Shown one piece after another: positions 26,301 through 34,900 of a stretch of DNA of 64,000 nt. The notes beneath the pieces are model-generated. The model saw only the letters and a list, made by a program, of their open reading frames with translations. It was not told where the DNA came from and ran no database searches. Both the position numbers and the translations under genes were made by a program. The stretch is from CALDTK01 sp965215115 (GTDB taxonomy: Bacteria; Bacteroidota; Bacteroidia; Chitinophagales; Saprospiraceae): NCBI GenBank assembly GCA_965215115.1, contig OZ244050.1, forward strand, positions 806,001 to 870,000, written 5' to 3'. Positions within the stretch are counted from its first letter, which is position 1; every line of letters starts with the position of its first letter.

Positions 26301-29300
26301 CAAGTGCCCTCGCGCAGCTTCTACCTGCAGGTGGCGCTCGGTACGCTTCCGCAAAACCCGACGACCGGGACGACGTACGGTGCCACGGCGACCAACACCG
26401 GCGCCGCGGCCACGGACAGTGACGTGCAGGCGAACGGCCGCACCGCCACCTTCGCCTTCAATGCCGCCGCCGGCGACCGCACCGACCTCGACGCCGGCTT
26501 CGTGCCGCGGGCCAGGCTCGGGGACTACGTCTGGATCGACGCCAACCGCAACGGCGTCCAGGACCTCGGGGAGGCCCCCGTCGTCGGGGCGACCGTCAAA
26601 CTCCTCAACGCCGCCACCGGCGCGACCCTCGGCACCACCACCACCAACGCCGCCGGGCGCTACTTCTTCACGAACGTGAGTTCGGCGAGCTACCGCGTGG
26701 CCTTCGACTACAAGACCGCCAGCGCCTACGCCAACTACGCCTTCACGCAGACGGGCGCCGGGACGATGCCCACCGACTCGGACCCCAACCGCACCACGGG
26801 CGAGTCCGCCACCTTCGCCTTCGACGCGCGCAACGGCGACGACCTCACCTGGGACGCCGGCATCTTCGCGCAGGCCAACCTCGGCGACCAGGTCTTCGCC
26901 GACCTCAACGGCGACGGCGTCCGCCAGGCGAGTGAGCCCGGCGTGGCCAGCGTCACCGTGCGCCTCTTCGACGCAGGCGGCAACGTGGTCGCGACCACCG
27001 TCACCGACGCCACCGGCAAGTACCTGTTCGCCAATCAGCCCTCGGGCACCTACAGCGTCGGCGTCGACTTCGGCACCGCCCACGGGGGCCAGCCCTACGC
27101 CTACTCGCCGCGCGGCACCGTCGGCACGAACGATAATAGCCAGGTCGATCCAGCGACGGGACGTACCGCGCCATTCAGTTTTGACGCAAGTCTCGGCAAC
27201 GACCTCCGCCAGGACGCCGGCCTGCGCCCCGTCGGCAGCATCGGCGACCGGGTCTTCGCGGACCTCAACCGCGACGGCCTCCAGAACGCCGCCGAGGGTG
27301 GGGTCCCGGGGGTGAGCGTCCAGCTCGTCAACGCGACCACGGGCGCCGTCGTCGCCACGACCGTCACCGACGCGACGGGCAACTACGCGTTCGTCAACCA
27401 GCCCGCCGGCAGCTACCGCGTCACCTTCAACACCGGCACCGCGACCACGGGCCTCAAGTACCTCTTCGGTCCGAAGAGCGTGACGACGGGCCTCGCCGAC
27501 GGCACCGACGACTCGAACGTCAACCCCGCCACCGGCAGCACGGACGCCTTCGCCTTCGACCCGACCGCCTCGAAGGGCAAAACCGGCACCAGGGGCGACT
27601 TCACGATTGACGCGGGCGCGTACCCCGTGGCCCGCATCGGGGACTACGTCTGGCTCGACCGCAACAACGACGGCCTCCAGACCACGGGCGAGCCCGGGAT
27701 CAACGCCGTGACCGTGCGGCTCTACGACGCCAACACCAACGCTGTCGTGCAGACGCGGACCACGAGCGCGAGCGGGGCCTACGCCTTCCTCGACGTGCCG
27801 AGCGGCCGCTACTACGTCGGTTTCGACAAGTCGACGGCCGCCAACCCCGCGGCCCTCTCGGGCGCGAAACGCAACGCCGGCACGGGCACCAACGACTCCG
27901 ACGCCGACGCGGCGGGCTTCACGGCGGCCTTCACCTTCGATGCGGCCGCGGGCGATGACCTGGGTTGGGACGCGGGCTTCATCGCGAAGGCCGGCGTCGG
28001 TGACTTCGTCTGGGTGGACACCAACGGCGACGGCCTGCAGCAGGCGGGCGAGATTTCGATCCCCGGCATCACGGTCGAGCTCTACACGGGCACCGGGACG
28101 CTCGTGGCCGAAACCGTCACCGACGCGGCCGGTAAGTATTTCTTCCCGGGCGTGACCACGGGCGACTACTACCTCGCCTTCGACGCCGCGACCAGCGCCT
28201 ACGGCAAGGCCTTTGCCTTTATGCCGAGCCTCGTGGGCCCGAATCGCGCCGTCGACTCGGACGCCAGCCAGCCGGTGGCCCCGGGGGCGCCCGCGAGCCG
28301 CACGGCCGTGTTCGCCTTCGACGCCACGACCGGCGACAACAACGGCTACGACGCCGCCATCCAGCCCGAGCCCGCCGTCAAGGCCGTGAAGCGCGTACTG
28401 AAGACCGCCAACCGCCCCGACGGCAACATCGACGTCACCTACCAGATCGGCGTTCGCAACACCGGCCCGACAACGCTCTCGACCGTGAGCCTCCGCGACG
28501 ACCTCCGCGCCCAACTCGGCACGGCGGCCTTCGTGAGCGTCTCGGCGCCCGTGATCACCGCGAGCACCGCGAGCGTAGCGCCGGCCCTCAACACTGCCTT
28601 CAACGGCACCTCCACGAACCCGGACATCTTCGCCGGGGCCGCCGCCGATCGCTTCCGCCCGGGCCAGGAGATCTGGGTGCGGATCGTGGTGCAGGTCAAC
28701 CCGAACGCGGCCACCTTCCCGCTCCAGAACCAGGCGCGGGCCAGCGGGCGCGCGCTCGACCCGGCCGACGCGCCGATGTCGCGCGGGGGAGCGCCCCTGA
28801 TGGCGACCGACGACTCCGACTCGGGCGAGAGCTTCGTGGATGCCAACGCCGGCGCCCCCGGAGACACCGGCGGCACGTCCGACCCGACGCCCGTCACCTG
28901 CCGCACGGCCGACATCGTGATCACCGGCAACGGCGCGCCCGTTTGTGCGGGCGGCAGCGTGACCCTGAGCGCGAGCACGGCCATCACGAACGTCCGCTAC
29001 CAGTGGCGCCGCCAGACCGGCACCGCGCCGGCTACCTACGGGCCGATCGTGAGCACCTCGGCCACGCCGACCTTCTCGAATCTCACCGCCACGACGACTT
29101 ACCAGCTCACGCTCGTCAACGACGGGCCGGACTGCTACTACGACCTCGTCAAGGACGCCACCGTCACCGTCAACGCGGCCCCGGCGGCCACCCCGGCGGC
29201 CAGCTACACCGCGGCGGCCGACTGCAGCCTGCGCGACCTGTCGCTCGCGGCCAACGCCACCGGCACCGCCACCCTGCGCTACGCCTGGACCGGCCCGAGC

Positions 29301-31928
29301 GGCTTCACCTCGACGCAGGCCAACCCCGTCATCGCCAACGCCGAGCCGCGCAACAACGGCACCTACACGCTCACCGTCACCGACGGCAACAACTGCATGG
29401 TGACGCGCACCGTGGACGTGACGACGGTCAAGGCCGGCAAGCTGAGCCCCGTGGTCACGAGTTCGGGCCCGGCCTGCGCCAACGGCACGGTCGTGCTGTC
29501 GGTAGACCAGTACACCGGCAGTTCCGTGACCTACGCCTGGGCCAAGACCACCGGCGCCACCCCAACCGCCGGGGTGAGCGGGCAGGGCACGCCCGAGCTG
29601 TACCTCTCGCCCCTCGACGCCACCACACACGCCGGCGAGTGGACCGTGACAATCCTCGTGGACGGGTGTACGCTGAGCGCCCGGTACACCGTCGTGGTGT
29701 ACGCCCAGCCGACGGCCACGGCGACGTACTCCAACGCGGGGTCGGTCTGCACCGGCGACGCCATCACGATCGCGGGCGCCGGCACCGGCACCGCGCCACT
29801 GAGCTACGCCTGGGCCGGCCCCAATGGTTTTAGCGCAAGCGTACCCACCCTCAACCTCACCAACGTCGACGTGTCGCGCAACGGGCTCTACACCCTCACC
29901 GTCGCGAGTGCCAACGGTTGCGTCGCCACGGCCTCCACGTCGGTGAGCAACGTCAAGCCTACGCCTGCGACACCAGATCTTACGGTCACGAGCGCCGTTT
30001 GTGCGGGCTCGAGCATCACGCTGTCCACCTCGACCGTCGTCACCGCCGCCGGGACGGGCTACGCCTGGACCAAGGACGGTGTCGTGGTACGGACGACCAC
30101 CGGTGCCTCCGCCAACTCGACCACCTTCGCCCCGGCGGACGCGGGCTACGGCTCGGGCAACTGGCAGGTGACCGTCACGAACGGCGACGGCTGCAGGGCC
30201 ACGAGCGCCGTCAAGGCCATCCGCGTCAATCCGATCCCGAGCGTGACCGCGAGCGCTGGTCCGACCACAGGTCCGAATGCGGGCGCCTCGACGGCGAGCG
30301 GGACGACCGTTTGTGCGGGCGGCTCGGTGGCGCTCTACGCCTCGAATGTGCCGGGGGCTACCTACCGCTGGTACAACGGCACGCCGGGGCCGAGTACGCT
30401 GGTGACGCTTTCGCAAAACCCGACGATCTCCGGCCTCGCCGCCGGCACGTACACCTACCAGGTACAGGTCACGGTGGACGGCTGCGTCTCGCCGGGTTCG
30501 TCGACCACCTTCGCGATCGCCTCGCCGCCGGCCATCGCGCCGAGCCCGAGCTACACCGTCAACGGCGACTGCTCGGCGGCTACCCTCACGCTCAACGCCA
30601 ACCTCGCCGCCGGCTCCGGGACCGCACCGTACGCCTACGCCTGGACGGGACCCAAGGGTTTTAGCGCAAGCGTCGCTAACCCCGCTATCCCGAACGCCAA
30701 CGCGAGCAACAACGGCAGCTACACCCTCACCGTCACCGACGCCAACGGCTGCACGAGCACCCGCGCGACGACCATCAACACGATCCCGAACCAGCCGCAA
30801 CAGCCGCAGATTCAGGTGAGCAACGCGACGGCCTGCGCCGGGCAGGAGATCGTGCTCACGGGCACGACCTACGCCGGGGGCTCGGTGAGCTACGTCTGGG
30901 AGTACGACAGCAACGGCTTCGCGACGACCGGCGGCACGACGGCGCTCAGCACCAGCAGCACGGGCCAGGGCACGAGCCAGCTTTCGCTAAAACCCGCCAC
31001 GGCCGCCGCACACGACGGCGAGTACCGCCTGCGCACGGTGGTCGACGGCTGCACCAACGTCTCGGCGACCGTCACCGTCGCGGTGGCCGCCGCGCCGACG
31101 GTCGCCCCGAGCGCCACCGTCGGTACGATCTGCCCCGGCGGCAACCTCCAGCTCACGGCCGGCGGCACCGGCGGGCCCACCTTCGCCTGGACGGGCCCGA
31201 ACGGCTTCACGAGCGCAGCCCCGAACCCGCTCATCGCTCCGGCCACGGTCGACAACAACGGCACCTACACCGTCGTGGCCACCAGTGCCGCCGGCTGCCG
31301 CAGTGCCGCCGCCGCGGTGGTCGTCAACAACGTCCGGGCCACGCCCGCGCGCCCGACCGTCACCGGGACGAGCATCGTGTGTAGCTCCGGCAACATCGCG
31401 CTGGCCACCAACGAAACCTACGCCGGCACCGTCGCCTACCGCTGGACCAACGGGGCCGGCGCGCAGGTCGCGACGACGGCCGGGCTCACCCTGTCCGCCA
31501 GCGCCGCCACGGCCGTGTCGCCCTTCCGCCTCGCGGTCACGAGCGACGGCTGTGCCGCACCGATCAGCGAACCTTTTGCGGTGAACATCGAGCGCGCGCC
31601 GACCATCAGCGCCGCCAACAGCGGACCCGTCTGTCGCGGGCAGAGCGTCACACTCACCGCCGGCACCGTGGCCGGGGCCACCTACGCCTGGCGCGTCAAC
31701 GGCACCACGACCGTCATCGGCACGGACCGCGTCCTCACCGTCGCCCCGAACGCCACACAGAACCTACGAGCTCACCGTCGCGAGCAACAGCTGCGGCGCG
31801 CAGACCACGACGACCGCCGTGGTGGTCAACGCCCCCAACGTCATCGCGGCCGCGGCCGACTACACCCTCAACGCCGACTGCCGTCCGGCCGACCTCACGC
31901 TGAGCCACGCCGTCACGACGGCCGGTAG
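20316..31928 (+). CDS. Giant SprB-like surface adhesin, N-terminal part (frameshifted)
   Basis: Seen: an open frame of 3,870 codons; from about 31,757 on it reads out of frame, so the genuine part is about 3,815 residues. The signal peptide spans residues 1-42 (SLVLLALAGLLSLCHTALRA). Residues 43-1740 are a large Cys-containing beta-rich region with no family I recognise. A DUF11-like domain (LTKRIASAPTGVNSVVTYEI...) lies at about 1744-1842. Six SdrD B-like domains lie at about 1942-2685, then another DUF11-like stretch to about 2815. The Ig/PKD-like array starts at about 2870. Downstream, the same array continues in the next frame to 50685. Correcting one base gives a single protein of about 10,122 residues, secreted and surface-exposed. 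Confidence 0.9.
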   Translation: MNSVSTLGFGESRDLPARTRPQSLVLLALAGLLSLCHTALRAQVFIDGTPTSAAANSVNTCEAAPAGVFNVAWKATGTATNPRITVKVPGGVSLLSAVAAAGTRTITATQAGGAGTLITLSISGPLAANETGSVDFKLTYTCNAIAGFTAPNVANLEFTPLSNENTVSPKASVAIGNTMSIPVVQLNAGTNGTYTTAKRNVPFGRTFVIKQTGQKSKLYSFQLCMTYDANQAIANRRITAGPSSVTLPAPPAAATQQCLTISQALYPSLPWPFKSDGTDDVWTYGEDLTVTACGSTYGTQVTANYGCGTAPCQTVANYNMTVAVDANLRPQATSGLSVTPVNTNCLSDGYTALATHTLTAGEFTNLTIRPIADGQNLYVDRTTIRYRLNGGAWTNVPSASLTSVTNSTGCNPNGIREARFATGLNVDAKAANHTLEVEYRLRMCCPAAGACNTSLKDLLGTRHLLEVQDHCAANFTFTAQRPNQSIAASTSDQVPGYLADGQTGTWRHDINALGNLDALPGSFQVCANFTVDPKIVVAVASGLRWHDASGASSQTAPITNLGGGNYQACFTNRFWRGGGSKLYYDATYTCAPAACGQTVASSMKVGVRFGTAACAENAAGSGACVFAFLCEDGTTTLGDQCCPGGSGCNGITHTGITVERACFGAWDANNDGTPDGTTRPAGVRAERAMQGDELAFRASGRVNAPSITPVNDVYFELGFPTAHEIGSGATFTVQDVSAGATYTCTALNVFAVTPTKTVYHLTAKLLRGCGTFPADFAFEDGDLLTLDGTFVNLDNASCGVKQVDITAEWYADLSKQGGSARARCNLPLPIAYSQVGYTWTSTWDSQGAYGCVGARFDYRVTFCIGGGASGTDPFPYEVRTFGRPQRSGLKVPDGLRLANVVLEYYNQTLVQGTSENLPGNFNANAFTSVVDGYAVLDYESLFDARFAGRAPNGGYQFKVRGEFEGTCASGPSKAAWYFEAEKDFCAPTLTDGTYRAAETRPDNLPISPPRFAPEATAAERNIFPTDPQANWTFRIAEKNNRSANQVWLMAKSKSGAVIPLQVRANGTLVNPVKGIYQLGSRGANSTTTIQLKADYKLCPKDSIRVYVGWDCSGYPASDQQVLQGGLPCPVETLDLYLTPKKPDIQQAIIVAPPAEVLACTSFDYQLEVKNVTDAVLYEPKFELYLPYTSGVEIDPATALACYPCSSTPAAGAFTHALHAPTEVIITPLGVKYIWDLEARIPAFNFAAKKGWPGSLSANADSTRIGVKFRAKTNCNHVGGDFLNFVAKGHNYCGDRAESILRNGAPLFIQGVPRGYNGVHVIDEPAPINGCANGAAQRLQGSFLFLADTDGLDTLVIALPPGLTYRALNFNPAHLVGPPRVRRRGPVGGTSFDEVRIRVAPGLKSATTIPWEVEVNVDQAAVLCAEPNALYVRTVRSATVTCNGTPCASAVANSTAYPPPLIRIKTDSIRIDEFKVSANCAMNVVTVDRIRITNVGLFDLTSDVQVDFYHDADNSFTYTPGDVLVGSTTLPQNLARGAGASATAGPFTVDATRSCKLIAVAKGCNCYPVQAYANSIRSDNAGPDRAGCANSTFTVGCGADLRPKGFTYQWFGLNGAPTAGIADAANPNTSISFTNFSETAAKLNYVLVTTHPAGACNSVDTVQLTFAGTKPLVGNTLTICPGATGSLAGPQGFFDYQWSPTTGLDNPLSPTTQVTAPTGAIDYTLTYKTLEGCGGVYRQKVRGATCTDLELTKRIASAPTGVNSVVTYEIEVVNKGPNGASGVLVSDTLPQNLAFLSAEPTGQYNPATATWTIPGILLPDDRVKLTMYARVTKPGIAYNVAEIRRINEGDTDSTPGNNKPGEDDQQGVCTQAPLALECRQTRRVGVPKHFTSYQWFRDGTAIAGATKDSLDVSLAGTYTVKVNGGQDPYGVACPLVVTKAPCASLGDFVWADLNANGQQDAGEPGLANVRVYLFDATTGLKFDSAVTSGTGAYVFTQVPSRSFYLQVALGTLPQNPTTGTTYGATATNTGAAATDSDVQANGRTATFAFNAAAGDRTDLDAGFVPRARLGDYVWIDANRNGVQDLGEAPVVGATVKLLNAATGATLGTTTTNAAGRYFFTNVSSASYRVAFDYKTASAYANYAFTQTGAGTMPTDSDPNRTTGESATFAFDARNGDDLTWDAGIFAQANLGDQVFADLNGDGVRQASEPGVASVTVRLFDAGGNVVATTVTDATGKYLFANQPSGTYSVGVDFGTAHGGQPYAYSPRGTVGTNDNSQVDPATGRTAPFSFDASLGNDLRQDAGLRPVGSIGDRVFADLNRDGLQNAAEGGVPGVSVQLVNATTGAVVATTVTDATGNYAFVNQPAGSYRVTFNTGTATTGLKYLFGPKSVTTGLADGTDDSNVNPATGSTDAFAFDPTASKGKTGTRGDFTIDAGAYPVARIGDYVWLDRNNDGLQTTGEPGINAVTVRLYDANTNAVVQTRTTSASGAYAFLDVPSGRYYVGFDKSTAANPAALSGAKRNAGTGTNDSDADAAGFTAAFTFDAAAGDDLGWDAGFIAKAGVGDFVWVDTNGDGLQQAGEISIPGITVELYTGTGTLVAETVTDAAGKYFFPGVTTGDYYLAFDAATSAYGKAFAFMPSLVGPNRAVDSDASQPVAPGAPASRTAVFAFDATTGDNNGYDAAIQPEPAVKAVKRVLKTANRPDGNIDVTYQIGVRNTGPTTLSTVSLRDDLRAQLGTAAFVSVSAPVITASTASVAPALNTAFNGTSTNPDIFAGAAADRFRPGQEIWVRIVVQVNPNAATFPLQNQARASGRALDPADAPMSRGGAPLMATDDSDSGESFVDANAGAPGDTGGTSDPTPVTCRTADIVITGNGAPVCAGGSVTLSASTAITNVRYQWRRQTGTAPATYGPIVSTSATPTFSNLTATTTYQLTLVNDGPDCYYDLVKDATVTVNAAPAATPAASYTAAADCSLRDLSLAANATGTATLRYAWTGPSGFTSTQANPVIANAEPRNNGTYTLTVTDGNNCMVTRTVDVTTVKAGKLSPVVTSSGPACANGTVVLSVDQYTGSSVTYAWAKTTGATPTAGVSGQGTPELYLSPLDATTHAGEWTVTILVDGCTLSARYTVVVYAQPTATATYSNAGSVCTGDAITIAGAGTGTAPLSYAWAGPNGFSASVPTLNLTNVDVSRNGLYTLTVASANGCVATASTSVSNVKPTPATPDLTVTSAVCAGSSITLSTSTVVTAAGTGYAWTKDGVVVRTTTGASANSTTFAPADAGYGSGNWQVTVTNGDGCRATSAVKAIRVNPIPSVTASAGPTTGPNAGASTASGTTVCAGGSVALYASNVPGATYRWYNGTPGPSTLVTLSQNPTISGLAAGTYTYQVQVTVDGCVSPGSSTTFAIASPPAIAPSPSYTVNGDCSAATLTLNANLAAGSGTAPYAYAWTGPKGFSASVANPAIPNANASNNGSYTLTVTDANGCTSTRATTINTIPNQPQQPQIQVSNATACAGQEIVLTGTTYAGGSVSYVWEYDSNGFATTGGTTALSTSSTGQGTSQLSLKPATAAAHDGEYRLRTVVDGCTNVSATVTVAVAAAPTVAPSATVGTICPGGNLQLTAGGTGGPTFAWTGPNGFTSAAPNPLIAPATVDNNGTYTVVATSAAGCRSAAAAVVVNNVRATPARPTVTGTSIVCSSGNIALATNETYAGTVAYRWTNGAGAQVATTAGLTLSASAATAVSPFRLAVTSDGCAAPISEPFAVNIERAPTISAANSGPVCRGQSVTLTAGTVAGATYAWRVNGTTTVIGTDRVLTVAPNATQNLRAHRREQQLRRADHDDRRGGQRPQRHRGRGRLHPQRRLPSGRPHAEPRRHDGR
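26143..28370 (+). repeat. Six SdrD B-like (Cna-B type) domains in tandem
   Basis: Units begin at about 26146, 26515, 26878, 27238, 27634 and 27997, each with a variant of 'LGDxVWxDxNxDGxQ..GEPG', and are about 365 bp (120 residues) apart. Each also carries a second Asp-rich segment (TDSDxN..., DDLxWDAG). In staphylococcal Sdr proteins such domains bind calcium and act as rigid stalks. Confidence 0.88.
31754..31768 (+). other. Single-base frameshift in the giant adhesin
   Basis: Upstream frame: ...VAPNATQN then nonsense. Starting one base later, the next frame reads TYELTVASNSCGAQTTTTAV, which is the normal continuation of this repeat type (compare TTTYELVVTRGTCAS near 36730). One extra base (or two missing) near 31,757-31,762 explains it. 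No homopolymer or slippery heptamer is present. Confidence 0.85.
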
Positions 31929-34900
31929 CGCTGGGCTCACGGGTTTTGCCTGGAAAGGCCCCAACGGCTTCACGAGCGACGTCGCCAGTCCCGTGATCCG
32001 CAACGCGACGACGGCCAACAACGGCACGTACACCCTCGTGGCCACGGATGCGAACGGCTGCACGAGCACGGCCGCGGTCGACGTCACGACCGTCACCGAC
32101 GCGCAGAGCAAACCACAGATCACCTCGAGCGGTCCGGCCTGCGCCGACGGCACCGTGGCCCTCTCCGTGGCCGGCTACGCCGGTAGCAGCGTGAGCTACG
32201 CCTGGGAGTACGACAGCAATGGCTTCACGACGGCCGGCGGCAGTACGACCCTCGCCAACGCCTCCGGGCAGAACACCGCGCGCCTCGTCCTCACGCCGAT
32301 CAGCGCGACCGGCAACGCCGGCGAGTACCGCGTCCGCGTCACGGTAGACGGGTGTGTGCTGCAGAGCGACGCCGTCGCGGTGGTGGTCTTCCCGCAGCCC
32401 GCGGCCACGGCCGTGCACACGACTGTGACCGCCTGCGACCCCGGCGACGTGCAGCTCTCGGCCACCGCCGTGAGCAACGTCGCGAGCTACGCCTGGACCG
32501 GGCCGAACGGCTTCACGAGCGACGTCGCCAACCCGCGCGTCTTCCCGGCCACGGCCGCCGCCAACGGTACCTACCGCCTCACCGTCACGAGCGTGAGCGG
32601 CTGCACGAGCGCGAGCACCACGACCGTCACCGGAGTGCTGCCCCCGGCCGCGACGCCCGAGCTCTTCGTGGACGAAGTCTGCGCCGGCGGCTCGCTCACC
32701 TTCTCGACGCCTAGCCTCGGCACCACCTTCGCGTGGATCGGGCCGGACGGGCTCGTCAAGGCCACGACGACCAACGCCACGGCCGCGGCTTCGTCGCTCA
32801 CGGTCGCGAGCACCTCCCCCGACTACCTACCCGGCGCCTGGCGGGTCCGCGTGACCAACGCCGACGGTTGCGTGGCGACGAGTCCCGCCAAGACGGCCGT
32901 CATCAAGCCCGTGCCCCTCGCCACCGCGAGCGGCAACGTCCCCGTCTGCCTCGGCACCGAAGCCGTCTTCTCGGTGGACGCCCTCGCGGGCGCTACCTAC
33001 AACTGGTTCCAGACCAGCAGCTCGACGGTTTCGCTTTCGCAAAACCGGACCCTCGCCGTCAACGGTCTCGCCGTCGGCACCCAGACCCGCTACGTCGAGG
33101 TGAGCGTCAACGGCTGCACGAGCGCCCGCACGGCCGCCGCGGTGGTCGTCAATGCCCAACCGAGCAGCGCCCCGACGGCCACCTACGTCACGGCCGCCGA
33201 CTGCTCGCCGCGCGACCTCCAACTCGCCGCCAACGCGAGCGCCGGCACAGCCCCCTACACCTACGCCTGGACGGGCCCGAACGGCTTCACGTCCACGCAG
33301 GCCAACCCCCTAATCGCCAACGCAAAGCCCGCCAACAACGGCAGCTACGCCCTCGTCGTGACGGACGCCAACGGCTGCGGTGTGGCCACCACGAGCGTGC
33401 AGGTCAACGCCATCACCAACGGCGTCGCCCAGCCGGCGATCACGGCCAGCGGACCGGTCTGCGCCGGTGCCCGGGCCGTGCTCTCGACGCAGGCCTACGC
33501 CGGCAGCAGCGTCACCTACACCTGGACCTTCGCCGACGGCACCAACCCCGCCACGACCGGCATCGCGGGCGCCACCGGCCAGGGCTCACGCCAGCTCACG
33601 CTCGACCCGGCCACGGCCGCCAATCACGCCGGCAGCTACACCGTCACCGTTAACGTCGACGGCTGTGTGCTTACTTCGCCGGCCTACACGCTCGTGGTCA
33701 ACGCCAAGCCGGCCCCGGCGCCGAGCTTCACCTACGCGGCTACCGGCAACTGTAGCGCCGACGATCTCACGTTGAGCACCAACGGCACCGCGCCCGCGGG
33801 CAGCGCCTACGCCTGGACGGGACCGAACGGCTTCGCGAGCGCGCAGGTCAACCCAGTCCTCACCGCCGCCACGACCGCCGCCAACGGCACCTACCAGGTT
33901 ACCGTCACGAGCCCGGCCGGCTGTAGCACCACCGGCGCCGTCACGGTAAGTGGGGTCCGCAGTGGCATCACGCGCCCGACCGTCGCCTCGAGCGGCCCGG
34001 CCTGCGTCGGTGGCGTGGTACAGTTGAGCGTGCCCGCCTACAGCGGCAGCAACGTCACCTACGCCTGGACCATCCCGGCCGCGGCCACCACCGCCGGCAA
34101 CGTCACCGGGCAGAGCAGCAACGTGCTCACGATCCGCCCGCTCGTCGCCGCGCACGCCGGCAGCTACTCCGTCACCGTCACGGTGGACGGCTGCGCGAGC
34201 ACCAGCGCCGCAGTTGCGATCAACGTGTTTGCCGCGCCTACGCTCGCCCCGAGCGCCACCAATGGCGTCATCTGCGCCGGCGGCAACCTCCAGCTCAACG
34301 CCGGGGGCTCCGGTGCGACGAGTTGGTCGTGGTCCGGCCCGGCGGGTTTTGCCTCGAGCGCCCAAAACCCGCTCATCTCCGGCGCCACCCCGGCCCGCAA
34401 CGGCACCTACGTCGTGACCGCCACCAACGTCAGCGGCTGCGCCACGACGGCCAGCGTCGCGGTCAACAACGTCCGCGACCAGCCCACGACCCCGGTCGTC
34501 AACGCGAACGGACCGGTCTGCGAGACGGGCACCATCCAACTCAGCAGCGCCACGGCTTACACCGGCACGGTCACCTACCGCTGGACCAACGGCAACGGCG
34601 TGGCCATCCCCGTGGCCAACGGCGGCCAGACGGCCATCGCGAGCTTCCCGGCCGACGCCACCTTCGCCGTGTCGCCGTACCGCCTCCAGGTCACCGTGGA
34701 TGCTTGTGCCGCGCCGATTAGCGCCGCGCTACCCGTCCAGGTCGACCGAGTGCCCGTCGCCACCGCGTCCAATACCGGACCGGTGTGCGCCGGGCAGAGC
34801 GTCACGCTCATCGGCGGCGAGATCGCCGGGGGGCGCTACGAGTGGCGCACCGGGGGCACGCTCGTGTCCACGGACCGCAGCTTTACCGTGAGTGCCATCG

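Noticed and set aside
31754..31768. Programmed ribosomal frameshift in the adhesin
   Set aside because: No slippery run, shine-like stimulator or hairpin stands out, and a shift inside one of dozens of equivalent repeats makes no obvious sense; error or mutation is simpler.
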